Positions 14,585 through 23,512 of a stretch of 36,967 bases of DNA are shown piece after piece. The notes under the pieces are model-generated. The model made no database searches. It worked only from the letters and a program-made list of their open reading frames with translations, and was not told the DNA's origin. The stretch is from a virus, in the IMG/VR virus record IMGVR_UViG_3300042555_001886, positions 1 to 36,967 of that record. The stretch is one strand, 5' to 3'. Every line of letters begins with the position of its first letter. The first letter of the stretch is position 1. The position numbers and the translations under genes are program-made.

Positions 14585-17434
14585 ATGCCTATAATCAAGC
14601 AATTAAATGCTACTAAGTTTCGTAGCTTAAAGTACGGTAATGATACCTCAGACGGAGGTAGCAGTAGGCAACCTTATATGAGGGTTGAATTAAAAGACCT
14701 TGATAAACCAATCAATAGACTTAGACTTACTAAATTTGATGATGGTTTAGTTAGAGGTGGAGCTGTAGGAGCATTAAATGCTGCTGCGGTTGATACACTT
14801 CGTATAGGTAAATTTTTTAAGGATTTACCAAAAGGACCTTTATTCCTAATTAAACAAGTAGGCTTACAGTTATCTAATCCTAGATTAGAATTTAAAAAAG
14901 TTGGTGGTGGTGCTGTAGGTGGTATTGGACCAACACGTCTATACAACTTAGGTATCAATACACTTGCTCAAGTTTCCCTTAATGCATTTGGTGGTCATTT
15001 AGTAAGACATGGTTTATTACCTGTAATGAATGATAATACTAAGTACTTAAGCGTAGTAACTGATAATAACAAATTTAGTGAAGATAACTTAGACTCTCAA
15101 AACAATAGATTAGTTGGTTTGAGAAACAAATTTGATTTAGGAGATGGTGAAGTTGAATATAGTATAACTTTAAAAGATGCTATAGCAACTAATAGACAAA
15201 ACAATAGAGACGGAAGACAAGCTAACAGAGAATTTAATAGAGACGGAAGACAAGCTAACAGAAGTCTCAATAAGATGGGTAGGAAGATTAATAGAGAAGA
15301 TAATAGAGATATAAGAAAATATAATAGAGGTTTTAATAGAGAAAGTAGAAAAATTAATAGACAAAATAATAGACAGGGAAGACAAAATAATAGACTTGTA
15401 AATCAAAGTACAAGAGAGGGAGCTAGAGTTGAAGGTTTTGAATTTACTCGTTCTAAATTTGAACGTACTTCGTATGAACCTACTAACCTTGAACAAACTA
15501 AATTTGAACGTTCTGTATTTCATCGCTCTAGTTTCAAAAGAAATAAAATAAACATAAGCGATTATACTATTGATAATTATCTTGGTGGACCAGGTTCAGT
15601 ATATGGTATAGGAAGAACTATTATCAATAGATATAATTTTACTGAAGATAAAATAAAGATCGATCAGGCTTTTGAAAACGCTAGGATAGAAACAATTAGA
15701 GGAAGTTTATTAGTTAACCCATTAACAGAACAAAGTGCGTTTGCCGATGCTAGTGGTAGTTACATTACAGGGGCAACTGTTGTCCCTTTTATAGATGCAG
15801 ATTGGGTATGGGATGATTGGAATAACGAAGAAGATCAATTTAAAGCACTATCAAGAAAAAAACAACCAGGGAGTTTTTACTATACAGTAGGAAATATAGC
15901 TGAAAGTAAATTACAAAAGGCTATTGGTGATGGAAATATCAATACAAGTCCTCAAGATCCTGATTGGTCTAAGAGCACAATATATGGGTATAAAACTTTT
16001 GGAACAGGACATGTTCCTAAGATAGACCCAACTATGCTTACGTCCCCAGAACAATTTAAAGCAATAAAACGTTCTTTACTTTGGGACTCTGAAAAGAAAA
16101 TAATAAAATTTTATGACGAAGACCCAGAATATATTGGTGGTACAAGAGATATAGTAACATTTTCAAAATCAACCAAAAATGCAGTTGATGGATTAAAGGA
16201 TGCTCAAGTTAAACGAGAAGATTTCACTACAACTGGTAAAACTTTAGAAGAAGCCCAATCAAAAATGTCGGCTTTGACAAACCAGCCTGCTGGTTTAGAT
16301 TATTTTGAAAATGATCCTGGAGGAACTACTTTAAAAGATGTAGGAGTTACAGCAAGTAAAGTAAGAAAGAAAAAAACAGTTAAAGCGTCAATTATAGATG
16401 TTAAGGGATTTGAAAGAGAAAATAAACTAGAAACCATTTACAATAATGGTGAGATGGTATCATCCCCATTAACATCAATTATTCAAGAAACTAGTGGTGA
16501 TGATATTTTTAAAACTGAAGATCTTATCATAAATAGAGACACTAAAAATTTCCGTTATCTTGCTGGTGGTAGAACAATGTCTGCTTTTGACAGATTTGAT
16601 CCAGATATAATGAGTGTACATTTTAACTCTATCGATCCATTCACTGCTACAAATTTAAGCAGTATATGGTTCTCAGCATATATGTCTGGATTTAAGTATG
16701 GTACATCAGCAACTTGGAACCCAGTAAAGTATGTGGGTAGGTCAGAAAGTTTTTATACCTTCACCGAACATAAAAGAGATGTAAGTTTTAATTTACAAAT
16801 TCCATGTTTTAATGAAACTGAATTATTAGAAAACCATTCAAAGTTAAGTGAATTACAATCAGTTTTAGCAGGAAAATATAGTCCTGATAATAGATTAGGA
16901 GGAATAATAACAGCAATAACATTAGGTAGTTACTTAGTGGGAGAACCAGGAATATTAACATCAGTTTCATTTGATATACCTGATACATCTTCTTGGGATT
17001 TGGATTTTAACTTAGCAATGTATTTAAATGCACAATTTAGCTTCATTGTTATTGGCAAAGAATTACCTGAATTTAGAAAAGGCGGGTTCTTCTTTGGCAA
17101 ACCACAACCTAAGTCAGAACCTCCTAAAAAAGATCCTGCTGCTAAAGAAGAGCAGAAACCAAAAACAGATGCTACTAAAGGAGACAGTGAACAGAAAATT
17201 GAAAAGAAAAAAACGGACGACGCTAAGAAAAAAGAAGAAAAACAAACAAAGATAATTGCACCAAAAGCAACATTAACAGATTCAAACGCAGGTGCTAAAA
17301 AGGAAAAACTTAGCACAGCCGTTAAATCAGGGACCTATAAACCAACAACAAATCTAGCAACAACCACTAAAAGTACCTTCCAAGGTTATGGTGGTGGAAG
17401 TTCAGGTGGAGGTGGTGCAAGTGGAGGGTGGTAA
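14585..17434 (+). CDS. Large baseplate/tail-tube-initiator-like protein with Arg/Asn repeats and pentapeptide-like repeats
   Basis: This 949-aa protein has several parts. Residues 1-200 are a Gly/Leu-rich domain. Residues about 203-278 hold 11-residue repeats of the form R-(Q/K)-x-N-R-x-x-N-R-x-G. Residues about 285-325 are pentapeptide-like (FTRSK, FERTS, YEPTN, LEQTK, FERSV, FHRSS, FKRNK). A central region of unknown fold follows. Residues about 680-830 contain WFSAYMSGFKYGTSATWNPV, KYVGRSESFYTFTEHKRDVSF and ELLENHSKLSELQSVL, a pattern I associate with baseplate or tube-cap proteins. The C-terminus is Lys/Glu-rich and then Gly-rich (GGGSSGGGGASGGW). The gene starts 15 bases after its neighbour. 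The baseplate role is inferred from that C-terminal domain and position. Confidence 0.68.
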   Translation: MPIIKQLNATKFRSLKYGNDTSDGGSSRQPYMRVELKDLDKPINRLRLTKFDDGLVRGGAVGALNAAAVDTLRIGKFFKDLPKGPLFLIKQVGLQLSNPRLEFKKVGGGAVGGIGPTRLYNLGINTLAQVSLNAFGGHLVRHGLLPVMNDNTKYLSVVTDNNKFSEDNLDSQNNRLVGLRNKFDLGDGEVEYSITLKDAIATNRQNNRDGRQANREFNRDGRQANRSLNKMGRKINREDNRDIRKYNRGFNRESRKINRQNNRQGRQNNRLVNQSTREGARVEGFEFTRSKFERTSYEPTNLEQTKFERSVFHRSSFKRNKINISDYTIDNYLGGPGSVYGIGRTIINRYNFTEDKIKIDQAFENARIETIRGSLLVNPLTEQSAFADASGSYITGATVVPFIDADWVWDDWNNEEDQFKALSRKKQPGSFYYTVGNIAESKLQKAIGDGNINTSPQDPDWSKSTIYGYKTFGTGHVPKIDPTMLTSPEQFKAIKRSLLWDSEKKIIKFYDEDPEYIGGTRDIVTFSKSTKNAVDGLKDAQVKREDFTTTGKTLEEAQSKMSALTNQPAGLDYFENDPGGTTLKDVGVTASKVRKKKTVKASIIDVKGFERENKLETIYNNGEMVSSPLTSIIQETSGDDIFKTEDLIINRDTKNFRYLAGGRTMSAFDRFDPDIMSVHFNSIDPFTATNLSSIWFSAYMSGFKYGTSATWNPVKYVGRSESFYTFTEHKRDVSFNLQIPCFNETELLENHSKLSELQSVLAGKYSPDNRLGGIITAITLGSYLVGEPGILTSVSFDIPDTSSWDLDFNLAMYLNAQFSFIVIGKELPEFRKGGFFFGKPQPKSEPPKKDPAAKEEQKPKTDATKGDSEQKIEKKKTDDAKKKEEKQTKIIAPKATLTDSNAGAKKEKLSTAVKSGTYKPTTNLATTTKSTFQGYGGGSSGGGGASGGW
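15191..15420 (+). repeat. Degenerate 33-bp (11-residue) Arg/Asn repeats
   Basis: About seven units encode R(Q/K)xNRxxNRxG, with AATAGA and GGAAGACAA recurring. The first copies are nearly identical at DNA level and later ones diverge, as expected from past tandem duplication. Confidence 0.75.
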
Positions 17435-17447
17435 TTTAATAATATAA

Positions 17448-17750
17448 TTGATGAGATATACAACAAAAGATATTACACAAAAACCAACAGGTACAAAATA
17501 CCTAAAGTTAAAGAAATACCCAAATATTCCTTTAACAGAATCTGATGTCTATGTTATTACAACAATAGGAGATAGACTAGATTTATTATCCTATGTTTAT
17601 TACAAAGACCCAGAATATTGGTGGGTTATATCTGCAGCTAACAACAACATCAATAAAGGCTCTATGTTTCTCACACCAGGTACTCAATTAAGAATACCAA
17701 CTGATTTAGGAGCTGTATTAAAAATGTTTAACGATTTAAACTACAAATAA
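17448..17750 (+). CDS. gp53: Baseplate wedge gp53-like / LysM-type tail protein
   Basis: This 100-aa protein has a LysM-like core: VYVITTIGDRLDLLSYVYYKDPEYWWVISAANN then GTQLRIPTD. The DRLDLLSYVYY helix and the DPEYWWVISAANNN-type turn are typical of the T4 gp53 family and of P2 gpX-like proteins, which sit between the hub and the wedges. T4 gp53 is longer (196 aa), so this is a minimal form. It starts 13 bases after the large baseplate protein and ends 4 bases before the hub gene, in the usual hub neighbourhood. It probably binds a baseplate ring rather than peptidoglycan. Confidence 0.78.
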   Translation: MMRYTTKDITQKPTGTKYLKLKKYPNIPLTESDVYVITTIGDRLDLLSYVYYKDPEYWWVISAANNNINKGSMFLTPGTQLRIPTDLGAVLKMFNDLNYK

Positions 17751-17754
17751 TGTT

Positions 17755-20700
17755 ATGTCTATATTTAAAGAATCATTTCCATCGCATATTAAAAAGCAAC
17801 TCTTAAAAAGAGGAGAGGCTATTGTTAGACGTAACTTAACAGACTTAACCTACTATAATGGTAGAAAAGCCTGGTTGAGAATGTCTTCATCAGTTGACGT
17901 TAAAGAGGATGGTGGCTCTTTAGCTAAAAATTATGTTTTATTAGGAGGTGCTTTATATAATGGTAAACTAAGACATGGTGTTGGGAGTGGGCCTGAAAAC
18001 GCATATGCATTACAAACACCAAGCGGACAAACACACAAATATGGTATTAGACCAATGCCTGGTATTACTGGAGTTGATATTAAATCAAAAGGTGCTTACG
18101 GTTCATTAAGAGAAGTAACAATAAATTTTAACTGTTGGGATATTACTCAATTAGAAGATTTAGAATTACTTTACATGAGACCAGGATACTCTGTATTATT
18201 AGAATGGGGATGGATTCCTTACCTTAATAATGATGGGGCTTTAGTATCAACACCTGCAACGTTTGATATATTTGATAGTAATTTAAAAGGAAAAGATTAC
18301 CAAAACGTATTCCAGAAGTTATTCAAGATGGAAGAAGAAGCACAAGGTAATTATGGTGGATTCCTAGGTATTATTAAAAACTATAAATGGTCAGCTAGAC
18401 CAGATGGAGGATATGATTGTAGTACAACTTTAATTTCTATTGGTGAAATGATAGAATCATTAAAGATTAACTATACAGCAGCTAATTTATCACTTACTAC
18501 ATTACAAACTGTAGGATACCTAAAAATGGTAGACTCAGCTAATCCTGATTTAGATGATGATGCTTTAGAATTATTTTATGGACGAAATTTCTTATCAGGA
18601 TTGATATATGAATTATGGGAATCTATAGATTCAAAAAACAATTGTGCAATTTTCACTAAAAAAGATAGCTTTGGAGTAGAATACGATATGCTTGCAATGG
18701 ATATTGAGTTCGAAAATGATACAGAAGATGATGAAGAATTGGGATGGGCTTTCGATAATCAAAAATATATTACATTAGAGTCTTTATGTAGATTGATAAA
18801 TCGTCACTTAACAGTAGGTATAGTAAGTGAAGATGGAAATAAACCTATTATAGGAGTGTCAGTTAGTGATAGAAAATACCCATCTGGTAATAATATAGAT
18901 TTATTAAATGCAACAACTCCTTACTTATTGAGTTTATGTCACCCACTACAAATGTCAGTTGACCCATCAGTATGTTTAATTAGAAACGATGTTTGGGGAG
19001 CTTTTAAATTACCTGAAGAAATAACTACCCCACCTGCCCCATCATCTCCCCCATCAAATACAGGAGACAAAGGAAAACAGGTTGATGCTAATATTACATT
19101 TAATGGAGTTGCTACACCTTGTGAAACAGCAGCCAAAGCAACCTTAGATGCCATCATACCTCAAGTAACTGCTATTAATGGTGATGATACATTCACGATG
19201 GATACTCTTAAAAAGTATTTTAATGCTTGTAGTGCTGCTGGTGTTAACGCAGATAAAGCTGCTGAAGAATTAGCTAGACAATTTGAACTTAATGCAACTG
19301 TCACTCCAGGTGTGTTATACGGTACAAATATAAGTACAAACGGTAATTCAAGCGATAATCTTTTTACCTTCTTAGATGACCAACTTTATGAATCAGAAAT
19401 AAAGGAATGCTCCCCAGCATTATCAAATTTGAAAGGAAAAAATATGGGGATAATACAAGCAAAGATAGATGTAATCACAGCTCAGAAGGCAGCTGCTAAA
19501 AAAGCAGAGGAATTAAAAGAAAAACAAGAAGATGCTGCAGAAGATCTTAGTTGGATGAGCACATTAAAACCATTCTCAGTGTCTGATGCTAATGGAACGG
19601 CAGATCCTGCTTGTAAATCTGGTTTAGGACAAATAGGAAATATATATCTTAATTTAAGATATTTAATGAAATCATGTAAAGATCCTGGATTAGAGGAAAG
19701 TGATAAAACAGGTAAGAATACTATTAATTTATATGATTTTTTAAAGAAAATATTAACGGATATTGCTACAGCAACAGGTAATGTAAATAACTTTGATATT
19801 CATGTTGATCCTATAGATAGTGTAGCTAGAATTATAGATATTAACTTTGTAGACACTCAATCGAAAAAAGACGCCTACAACAATTCATTCACATTCTACT
19901 CAGAAGATGGAACACCAACAGGAAAATATAATGGTTTAAAATCTACAGTAAGAAATTATTCATTAGAATCACAAATATTCTCTGAACAATCTTCTATAGT
20001 AGCAATAGGTGCTCAAACAGGTGGTGGTCAATTAGGTTTAGAAAACGATACTATGGTTGGGTTCAACTATGGTGTAAAAGATCGTCTTAAACCTAAAATA
20101 AATGCCATGAATACAACAGGAACTGATGACAGTGCTTCAGTTCAATTGGAAAATTTATTAACTAACCTCACCCCAATATATGAGTTTATTGGTGAAATGG
20201 CAGGTAATGGAGTATTTACTGAAAGTGATTATGATATATCTAAGGCAAGTAATTATGAGGGCGCTCTTAGAGATGTTATAGCAATTTTTAGAGCTTTATC
20301 TAAAAATCCAATTAAATTTAAAGCAATTATCCCTACAAAATTATCATTAGAAATAGATGGTATATCAAATCTAATCATAGGCCATATGTTTAATATCCAC
20401 CCAGATTTACTTCCTAAAGGATATAAAACTGAAGGTGATACTGAGGCTGGTAGAAGACTAGGATATATTTTAACAGGAATAGGACATACCGTTAGTGATA
20501 ATGGTTGGACCACTAAATTAGAAGGCCAAACAGTTATATTAGAAGAACCAGATGGTGAGGAAAAAAGTTTATTCGATATTACTTTAAGTAAAACTGGAAA
20601 AGTACAAAAAGCTTCCGCTAAAATCACAACAGATGAAAAAGGAAACTTAATTAAAACGGACGTAACATTAAGCCAGGCTCAAATGCAGGAAATCGAACAA

Positions 20701-21189
20701 TGGATTAATTTTGGTGGATTTAAAAAGTTCTATACAAATGGATATTTTAACCCTAATACTCTTTTAGATGCCGCAACTGCTGCTAAATCATGTGGGTTTA
20801 AAATAGCAGTGACATCAGGGATAAGAGGTGGAGAAAATCAAGGATATCATAGAACTGGTTGGGCTCTTGATATATCTGGGTTTGATGGTCTTTACTCAAC
20901 AGCTTCAACAAATACTGGGTTGGAAAAAAACCATGCAAAATATGCAGCAAATGGAGATAAACTTGCTTCTGCTCTCATAAAAATGGGTTACAAGCATTTA
21001 TTTGAATCTGGAAAAGATGGTACATCAGCAGAAGTATATCAAACAAAAACATTTATATGGCGATCAGGAGGTCACTTTAACCATATTCATATGAGTAACT
21101 CATTTGAAGCCCCAGGTTGGAAAAACCCAAATAAAGTAGGAAAGTATGCAGTACAACAAAAGAAATATAATCCAAATAAGTATAAATAA
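17755..21189 (+). CDS. Baseplate hub with C-terminal M15-type peptidoglycan peptidase domain
   Basis: This 1144-aa protein begins with a hub-like region: RPMPGITGVDIKSKGAYGSL, ITINFNC-type strands and RPGYSVLLEWGWIPYL, a pattern seen in gp27-like hubs. The middle (about residues 420-660) is Ala/Lys-rich with helices and probably linkers. The C-terminal domain (about 985-1144) has SGIRGGENQGYHRTGWALDI, giving His1032 and Asp1039, followed by GGHFNHIHMS with His1107, His1110 and His1112. This H-x6-D plus C-terminal HxH layout is that of M15/hedgehog-type peptidases that cut peptidoglycan peptides. It is an analogue of the lysozyme on T4 gp5 that opens the cell wall during ejection. The stop overlaps the next ATG (TAATG). 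Confidence 0.78.
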   Translation: MSIFKESFPSHIKKQLLKRGEAIVRRNLTDLTYYNGRKAWLRMSSSVDVKEDGGSLAKNYVLLGGALYNGKLRHGVGSGPENAYALQTPSGQTHKYGIRPMPGITGVDIKSKGAYGSLREVTINFNCWDITQLEDLELLYMRPGYSVLLEWGWIPYLNNDGALVSTPATFDIFDSNLKGKDYQNVFQKLFKMEEEAQGNYGGFLGIIKNYKWSARPDGGYDCSTTLISIGEMIESLKINYTAANLSLTTLQTVGYLKMVDSANPDLDDDALELFYGRNFLSGLIYELWESIDSKNNCAIFTKKDSFGVEYDMLAMDIEFENDTEDDEELGWAFDNQKYITLESLCRLINRHLTVGIVSEDGNKPIIGVSVSDRKYPSGNNIDLLNATTPYLLSLCHPLQMSVDPSVCLIRNDVWGAFKLPEEITTPPAPSSPPSNTGDKGKQVDANITFNGVATPCETAAKATLDAIIPQVTAINGDDTFTMDTLKKYFNACSAAGVNADKAAEELARQFELNATVTPGVLYGTNISTNGNSSDNLFTFLDDQLYESEIKECSPALSNLKGKNMGIIQAKIDVITAQKAAAKKAEELKEKQEDAAEDLSWMSTLKPFSVSDANGTADPACKSGLGQIGNIYLNLRYLMKSCKDPGLEESDKTGKNTINLYDFLKKILTDIATATGNVNNFDIHVDPIDSVARIIDINFVDTQSKKDAYNNSFTFYSEDGTPTGKYNGLKSTVRNYSLESQIFSEQSSIVAIGAQTGGGQLGLENDTMVGFNYGVKDRLKPKINAMNTTGTDDSASVQLENLLTNLTPIYEFIGEMAGNGVFTESDYDISKASNYEGALRDVIAIFRALSKNPIKFKAIIPTKLSLEIDGISNLIIGHMFNIHPDLLPKGYKTEGDTEAGRRLGYILTGIGHTVSDNGWTTKLEGQTVILEEPDGEEKSLFDITLSKTGKVQKASAKITTDEKGNLIKTDVTLSQAQMQEIEQWINFGGFKKFYTNGYFNPNTLLDAATAAKSCGFKIAVTSGIRGGENQGYHRTGWALDISGFDGLYSTASTNTGLEKNHAKYAANGDKLASALIKMGYKHLFESGKDGTSAEVYQTKTFIWRSGGHFNHIHMSNSFEAPGWKNPNKVGKYAVQQKKYNPNKYK

Positions 21190-21659
21190 TGAGAGCGCCT
21201 AAGAATTTAGTCAAAGTAAAATATACAATGGGGGAAAAATATGTTGATTCTAATTTTAACCCATATACAGGATATTACTGTGAATTACGAGGTAAAGCAT
21301 ATCCTGGGAAAGTATATACTGGTGCTTCAAAACCTTTAAAATTAATATCTAGTTTAAACAAAAGTACTAAAATTAATGGAATAACCTTTAATGTCTCTAG
21401 TACATACGATTCAGAAATAGAATTTGTATTTAGATACTTTGTAAAATACATCAACACTGTCCCAGTGTACATAAAAGAAATAAACGCTGATACTTATAAT
21501 TCTATTAAAGATAATCCTTTATATCAAACTACAGTGTTAAAATTTACAGTATCTGAAAAAGGTTCTCCCTCAAATGGTTTCTTTGATATGAATGAAGTGG
21601 AACAGGCCAATAAGAAAATGTCTGGAATAAAACTTTATCTTCAAGATGAACTTTTTTAA
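21189..21659 (+). CDS. Hypothetical baseplate-operon protein
   Basis: This 156-aa protein reads as mostly beta: YTMGEKYVDSNFNPYTGYYC, GKAYPGKVYTG, YDSEIEFVFRYFVKYI, and a helix at the end (NEVEQANKKMSGIKLYLQDELF). The motif pattern around YTG-YYCELRGKAYPGKVYTG resembles conserved phage proteins of unknown function encoded beside hub genes. It overlaps the hub stop by one base (TAATG) and ends the operon, with a 42-base gap before the polymerase gene. The role is probably baseplate or hub related; this is position-based only. Confidence 0.65.
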   Translation: MRAPKNLVKVKYTMGEKYVDSNFNPYTGYYCELRGKAYPGKVYTGASKPLKLISSLNKSTKINGITFNVSSTYDSEIEFVFRYFVKYINTVPVYIKEINADTYNSIKDNPLYQTTVLKFTVSEKGSPSNGFFDMNEVEQANKKMSGIKLYLQDELF

Positions 21660-21676
21660 GGCAAGATTTTATATTA

Positions 21677-21682
21677 TATTTA
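21677..21682 (+). promoter_or_regulatory. Possible promoter (TATTTA) before the polymerase gene
   Basis: The first six bases match the late motif (TATTTA) but the last two differ (GG). It lies 19 bases before the ATG at 21702. It may be a divergent or middle-class element. Confidence 0.3.
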
Positions 21683-21701
21683 GGGCCACAAAAAAAAGGT
21701 T

Positions 21702-22988
21702 ATGTTTTATATTATTGAGAAATCATCTCAACTATCACAATTATCATTCGAGGATTGTTTCGTTAGGTTTATTCCTAATAGTAACAGTTTTCATCCTGCA
21801 CTTACTGAGTTAAGTCTAATTTATGTTAGACCTGTTCATAGTAAGAAGGGATACATACTGTGTTTAAATCATAACGAATCATTATCATTATCCAAAGATA
21901 AAGTATTTGATTGGTTAGATGATCTAGGTAAAATATGGGTATTAGATAAAAAACAAGCATTACATTGGTACCCAAATTCAGATAAATTATTTGATGTTAA
22001 TTTTATAGAGCATGTTGACATAAAGGCGTTAGATAATGCCTGTATAAGCTACTACTACAGCTTACATGGTGCGTTGTCTAACGTCAACTGTTTAATTCCT
22101 ATTAGCAAACATTATGAAATGTGTGAGGCTGTATATGAATTAGCATGGCCTATTATTAAACAATATTCATTAAGCGACACAACGTTTCAATTTAATAATT
22201 TTCGCACGTCAAATGTGTTTTATAATATTGAAAAAAACGGCATTAAGGTCGATAAAAACTGCTTTATTGATTATTATCGAGGTAAGTTGCACCACCCAGA
22301 ATTCAATTTAAATCGCAGTAAAATATACACTCAATATAATTTATATACAACAACATCACGCCCATCTAATACATTTAACAGCGTGAATTTCGCCGCATTG
22401 CATAAAGATGATGGCGAACGCATGTGTTATAGACCGGAAAACGACAAATTTATTGAAATTGACTTCCAGGGTTATCACCCACGATTAATTGGTGAGATGA
22501 TTGGATTTGATTTTCCAAAAGATAAAAATACATACGAGTATTTAGGTTATATATTAGGTGTATCACAACAAGAAGCAAAAGAATTAACATTCAAGCAATT
22601 GTATGGTGGTGTTTGGTCTGAATATCAGTCAAAGCCATTTTTTGAGAAAGTACTTGCATACACAGATGATATGTGGGATACGTACCAATATGGAAAATCG
22701 TTCAAGACGCAGAATAAAATATTTATACCCGACGAAAGCATAACAAAAACAAAATTATTTAATTATGTTGTGCAGAGTAATGAAACATCAACCAATGTTG
22801 AATTATTAGGGCTGGTATTTAATTTATTAGAAGGTAAAAAAACGAAATTAGTATTGTATACTTATGATGCGTTTTTATTCGATTATAGTGAAGAAGATAA
22901 AGGTTTAATTCAACAGATAGTTGATGTATTAGAATATCCTGTAACCATTAAACAAGGCCAATCGTATCACGGTTTGGAGAAATTATAA
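21702..22988 (+). CDS. Compact family A-type DNA polymerase
   Basis: This 428-aa protein carries the three family A palm motifs. Motif A is IDFQGYHPRLI with Asp254. Motif B is KELTFKQLYGG, where Lys293, Phe297 and Tyr301 align with K758, F762 and Y766 of E. coli Pol I. Motif C is YTYDAFLFD with Asp389. It also has a TTTSRPSNTFNSVNFAAL segment equivalent to the TGRLSS-type finger/palm strand. The usual steric-gate glutamate of motif A is replaced by His259, and the motif C Glu by Ala390. No 3'-5' exonuclease DxE motif is seen in the first 180 residues, and the protein is short. It may be the replicative polymerase or a specialised one. The flap nuclease is a separate gene at 25.4 kb. Confidence 0.68.
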   Translation: MFYIIEKSSQLSQLSFEDCFVRFIPNSNSFHPALTELSLIYVRPVHSKKGYILCLNHNESLSLSKDKVFDWLDDLGKIWVLDKKQALHWYPNSDKLFDVNFIEHVDIKALDNACISYYYSLHGALSNVNCLIPISKHYEMCEAVYELAWPIIKQYSLSDTTFQFNNFRTSNVFYNIEKNGIKVDKNCFIDYYRGKLHHPEFNLNRSKIYTQYNLYTTTSRPSNTFNSVNFAALHKDDGERMCYRPENDKFIEIDFQGYHPRLIGEMIGFDFPKDKNTYEYLGYILGVSQQEAKELTFKQLYGGVWSEYQSKPFFEKVLAYTDDMWDTYQYGKSFKTQNKIFIPDESITKTKLFNYVVQSNETSTNVELLGLVFNLLEGKKTKLVLYTYDAFLFDYSEEDKGLIQQIVDVLEYPVTIKQGQSYHGLEKL

Positions 22989-22997
22989 ATATTTATT
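22984..22997 (+). promoter_or_regulatory. Near-palindromic TATAAATATTTATT over stop/start junction
   Basis: The site holds TATAAATA (the T4 late box) and TATTTATT (this phage's motif) overlapping. It spans the polymerase TAA and abuts the next ATG at 22998. It is too close to serve the following gene unless that gene is leaderless. Confidence 0.3.
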
Positions 22998-23414
22998 ATG
23001 GAACAACTAAACGAATTAGACTTGAACAAATTATTCTGTACATTTACAACTCCACTGGATTTGGAAAATACAGTTAACACAATCAATCGCCGTTACGCTA
23101 TATTATTCAATAAGATATTTATTCTTGAATCTCCACAAAGCGAAGAATTGATGTGTACTTACAATATTGACTCGGGCAATGTACAAGATGCACCGATGGC
23201 CAATACTATCTTATTACATAGAAAGAAAGAATCAAACACATTATATACCATTAATGCTTTAAATACTTTAATTAAGGATTTGAATGGTGGTATATTAGAT
23301 AAGAGTTTCGTTGTTAACTGGAACGATTACAAAAATTGCATTTTACTAACAGACGGACCTAGCCTACGCAGGTTGGATACGGCTATTCATAAAATAATAG
23401 ATTTTAACAAGTAA
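22998..23414 (+). CDS. Hypothetical protein between polymerase and gp32-like genes
   Basis: This 138-aa soluble protein begins MEQLNELDLNKLFCTFTTP, has an alpha/beta pattern (RRYAILFNKIFILESPQSEE, then MANTILLHRKKESNTLY and a helix NALNTLIKDLNGG), and ends in GPSLRRLDTAIHKIIDFNK. No catalytic motif is visible and I do not recognise a family. In T4-like genomes the neighbourhood of gene 32 holds replication accessory proteins, so a helper role is possible but not shown. The stop codon lies in a 7-bp hairpin, and a 98-base structured leader to the ssDNA-binding gene follows. Confidence 0.66.
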   Translation: MEQLNELDLNKLFCTFTTPLDLENTVNTINRRYAILFNKIFILESPQSEELMCTYNIDSGNVQDAPMANTILLHRKKESNTLYTINALNTLIKDLNGGILDKSFVVNWNDYKNCILLTDGPSLRRLDTAIHKIIDFNK

Positions 23415-23426
23415 AAAACACTTGTT
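23406..23426 (+). terminator. Hairpin over stop codon, possible weak terminator
   Basis: AACAAGT (23406-23412) pairs perfectly with ACTTGTT (23420-23426) around an A-rich loop holding the TAA. There is no U tract, so strength is doubtful. Confidence 0.35.
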
Positions 23427-23452
23427 GAAATAAGTTTTGAGGTCATAAAGAA

Positions 23453-23489
23453 GAATCATAGATTCATAATATATTCCGTTCATAGAACG
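23453..23489 (+). promoter_or_regulatory. Tandem hairpins in the gp32-like leader (possible autoregulatory operator)
   Basis: Two 5-bp perfect hairpins, each with an ATA loop, stand in series: GAATC-ATA-GATTC (23453-23465) and CGTTC-ATA-GAACG (23477-23489). Both share the heptamer TCATAGA. They end 23 bases before the ATG. T4 gp32 represses its own translation by binding a leader pseudoknot and adjacent unstructured RNA, so this is a candidate operator. Confidence 0.45.
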
Positions 23490-23512
23490 ACTTACAATTA
23501 AAACAAATAAAC

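Noticed and set aside
16930-17316. Minus-strand ORF of 128 aa opposite the large baseplate gene
   Set aside because: It overlaps a strongly supported gene and its Ser/Phe/Leu-rich product mirrors the Lys/Glu-rich tail; no promoter or leader is seen.
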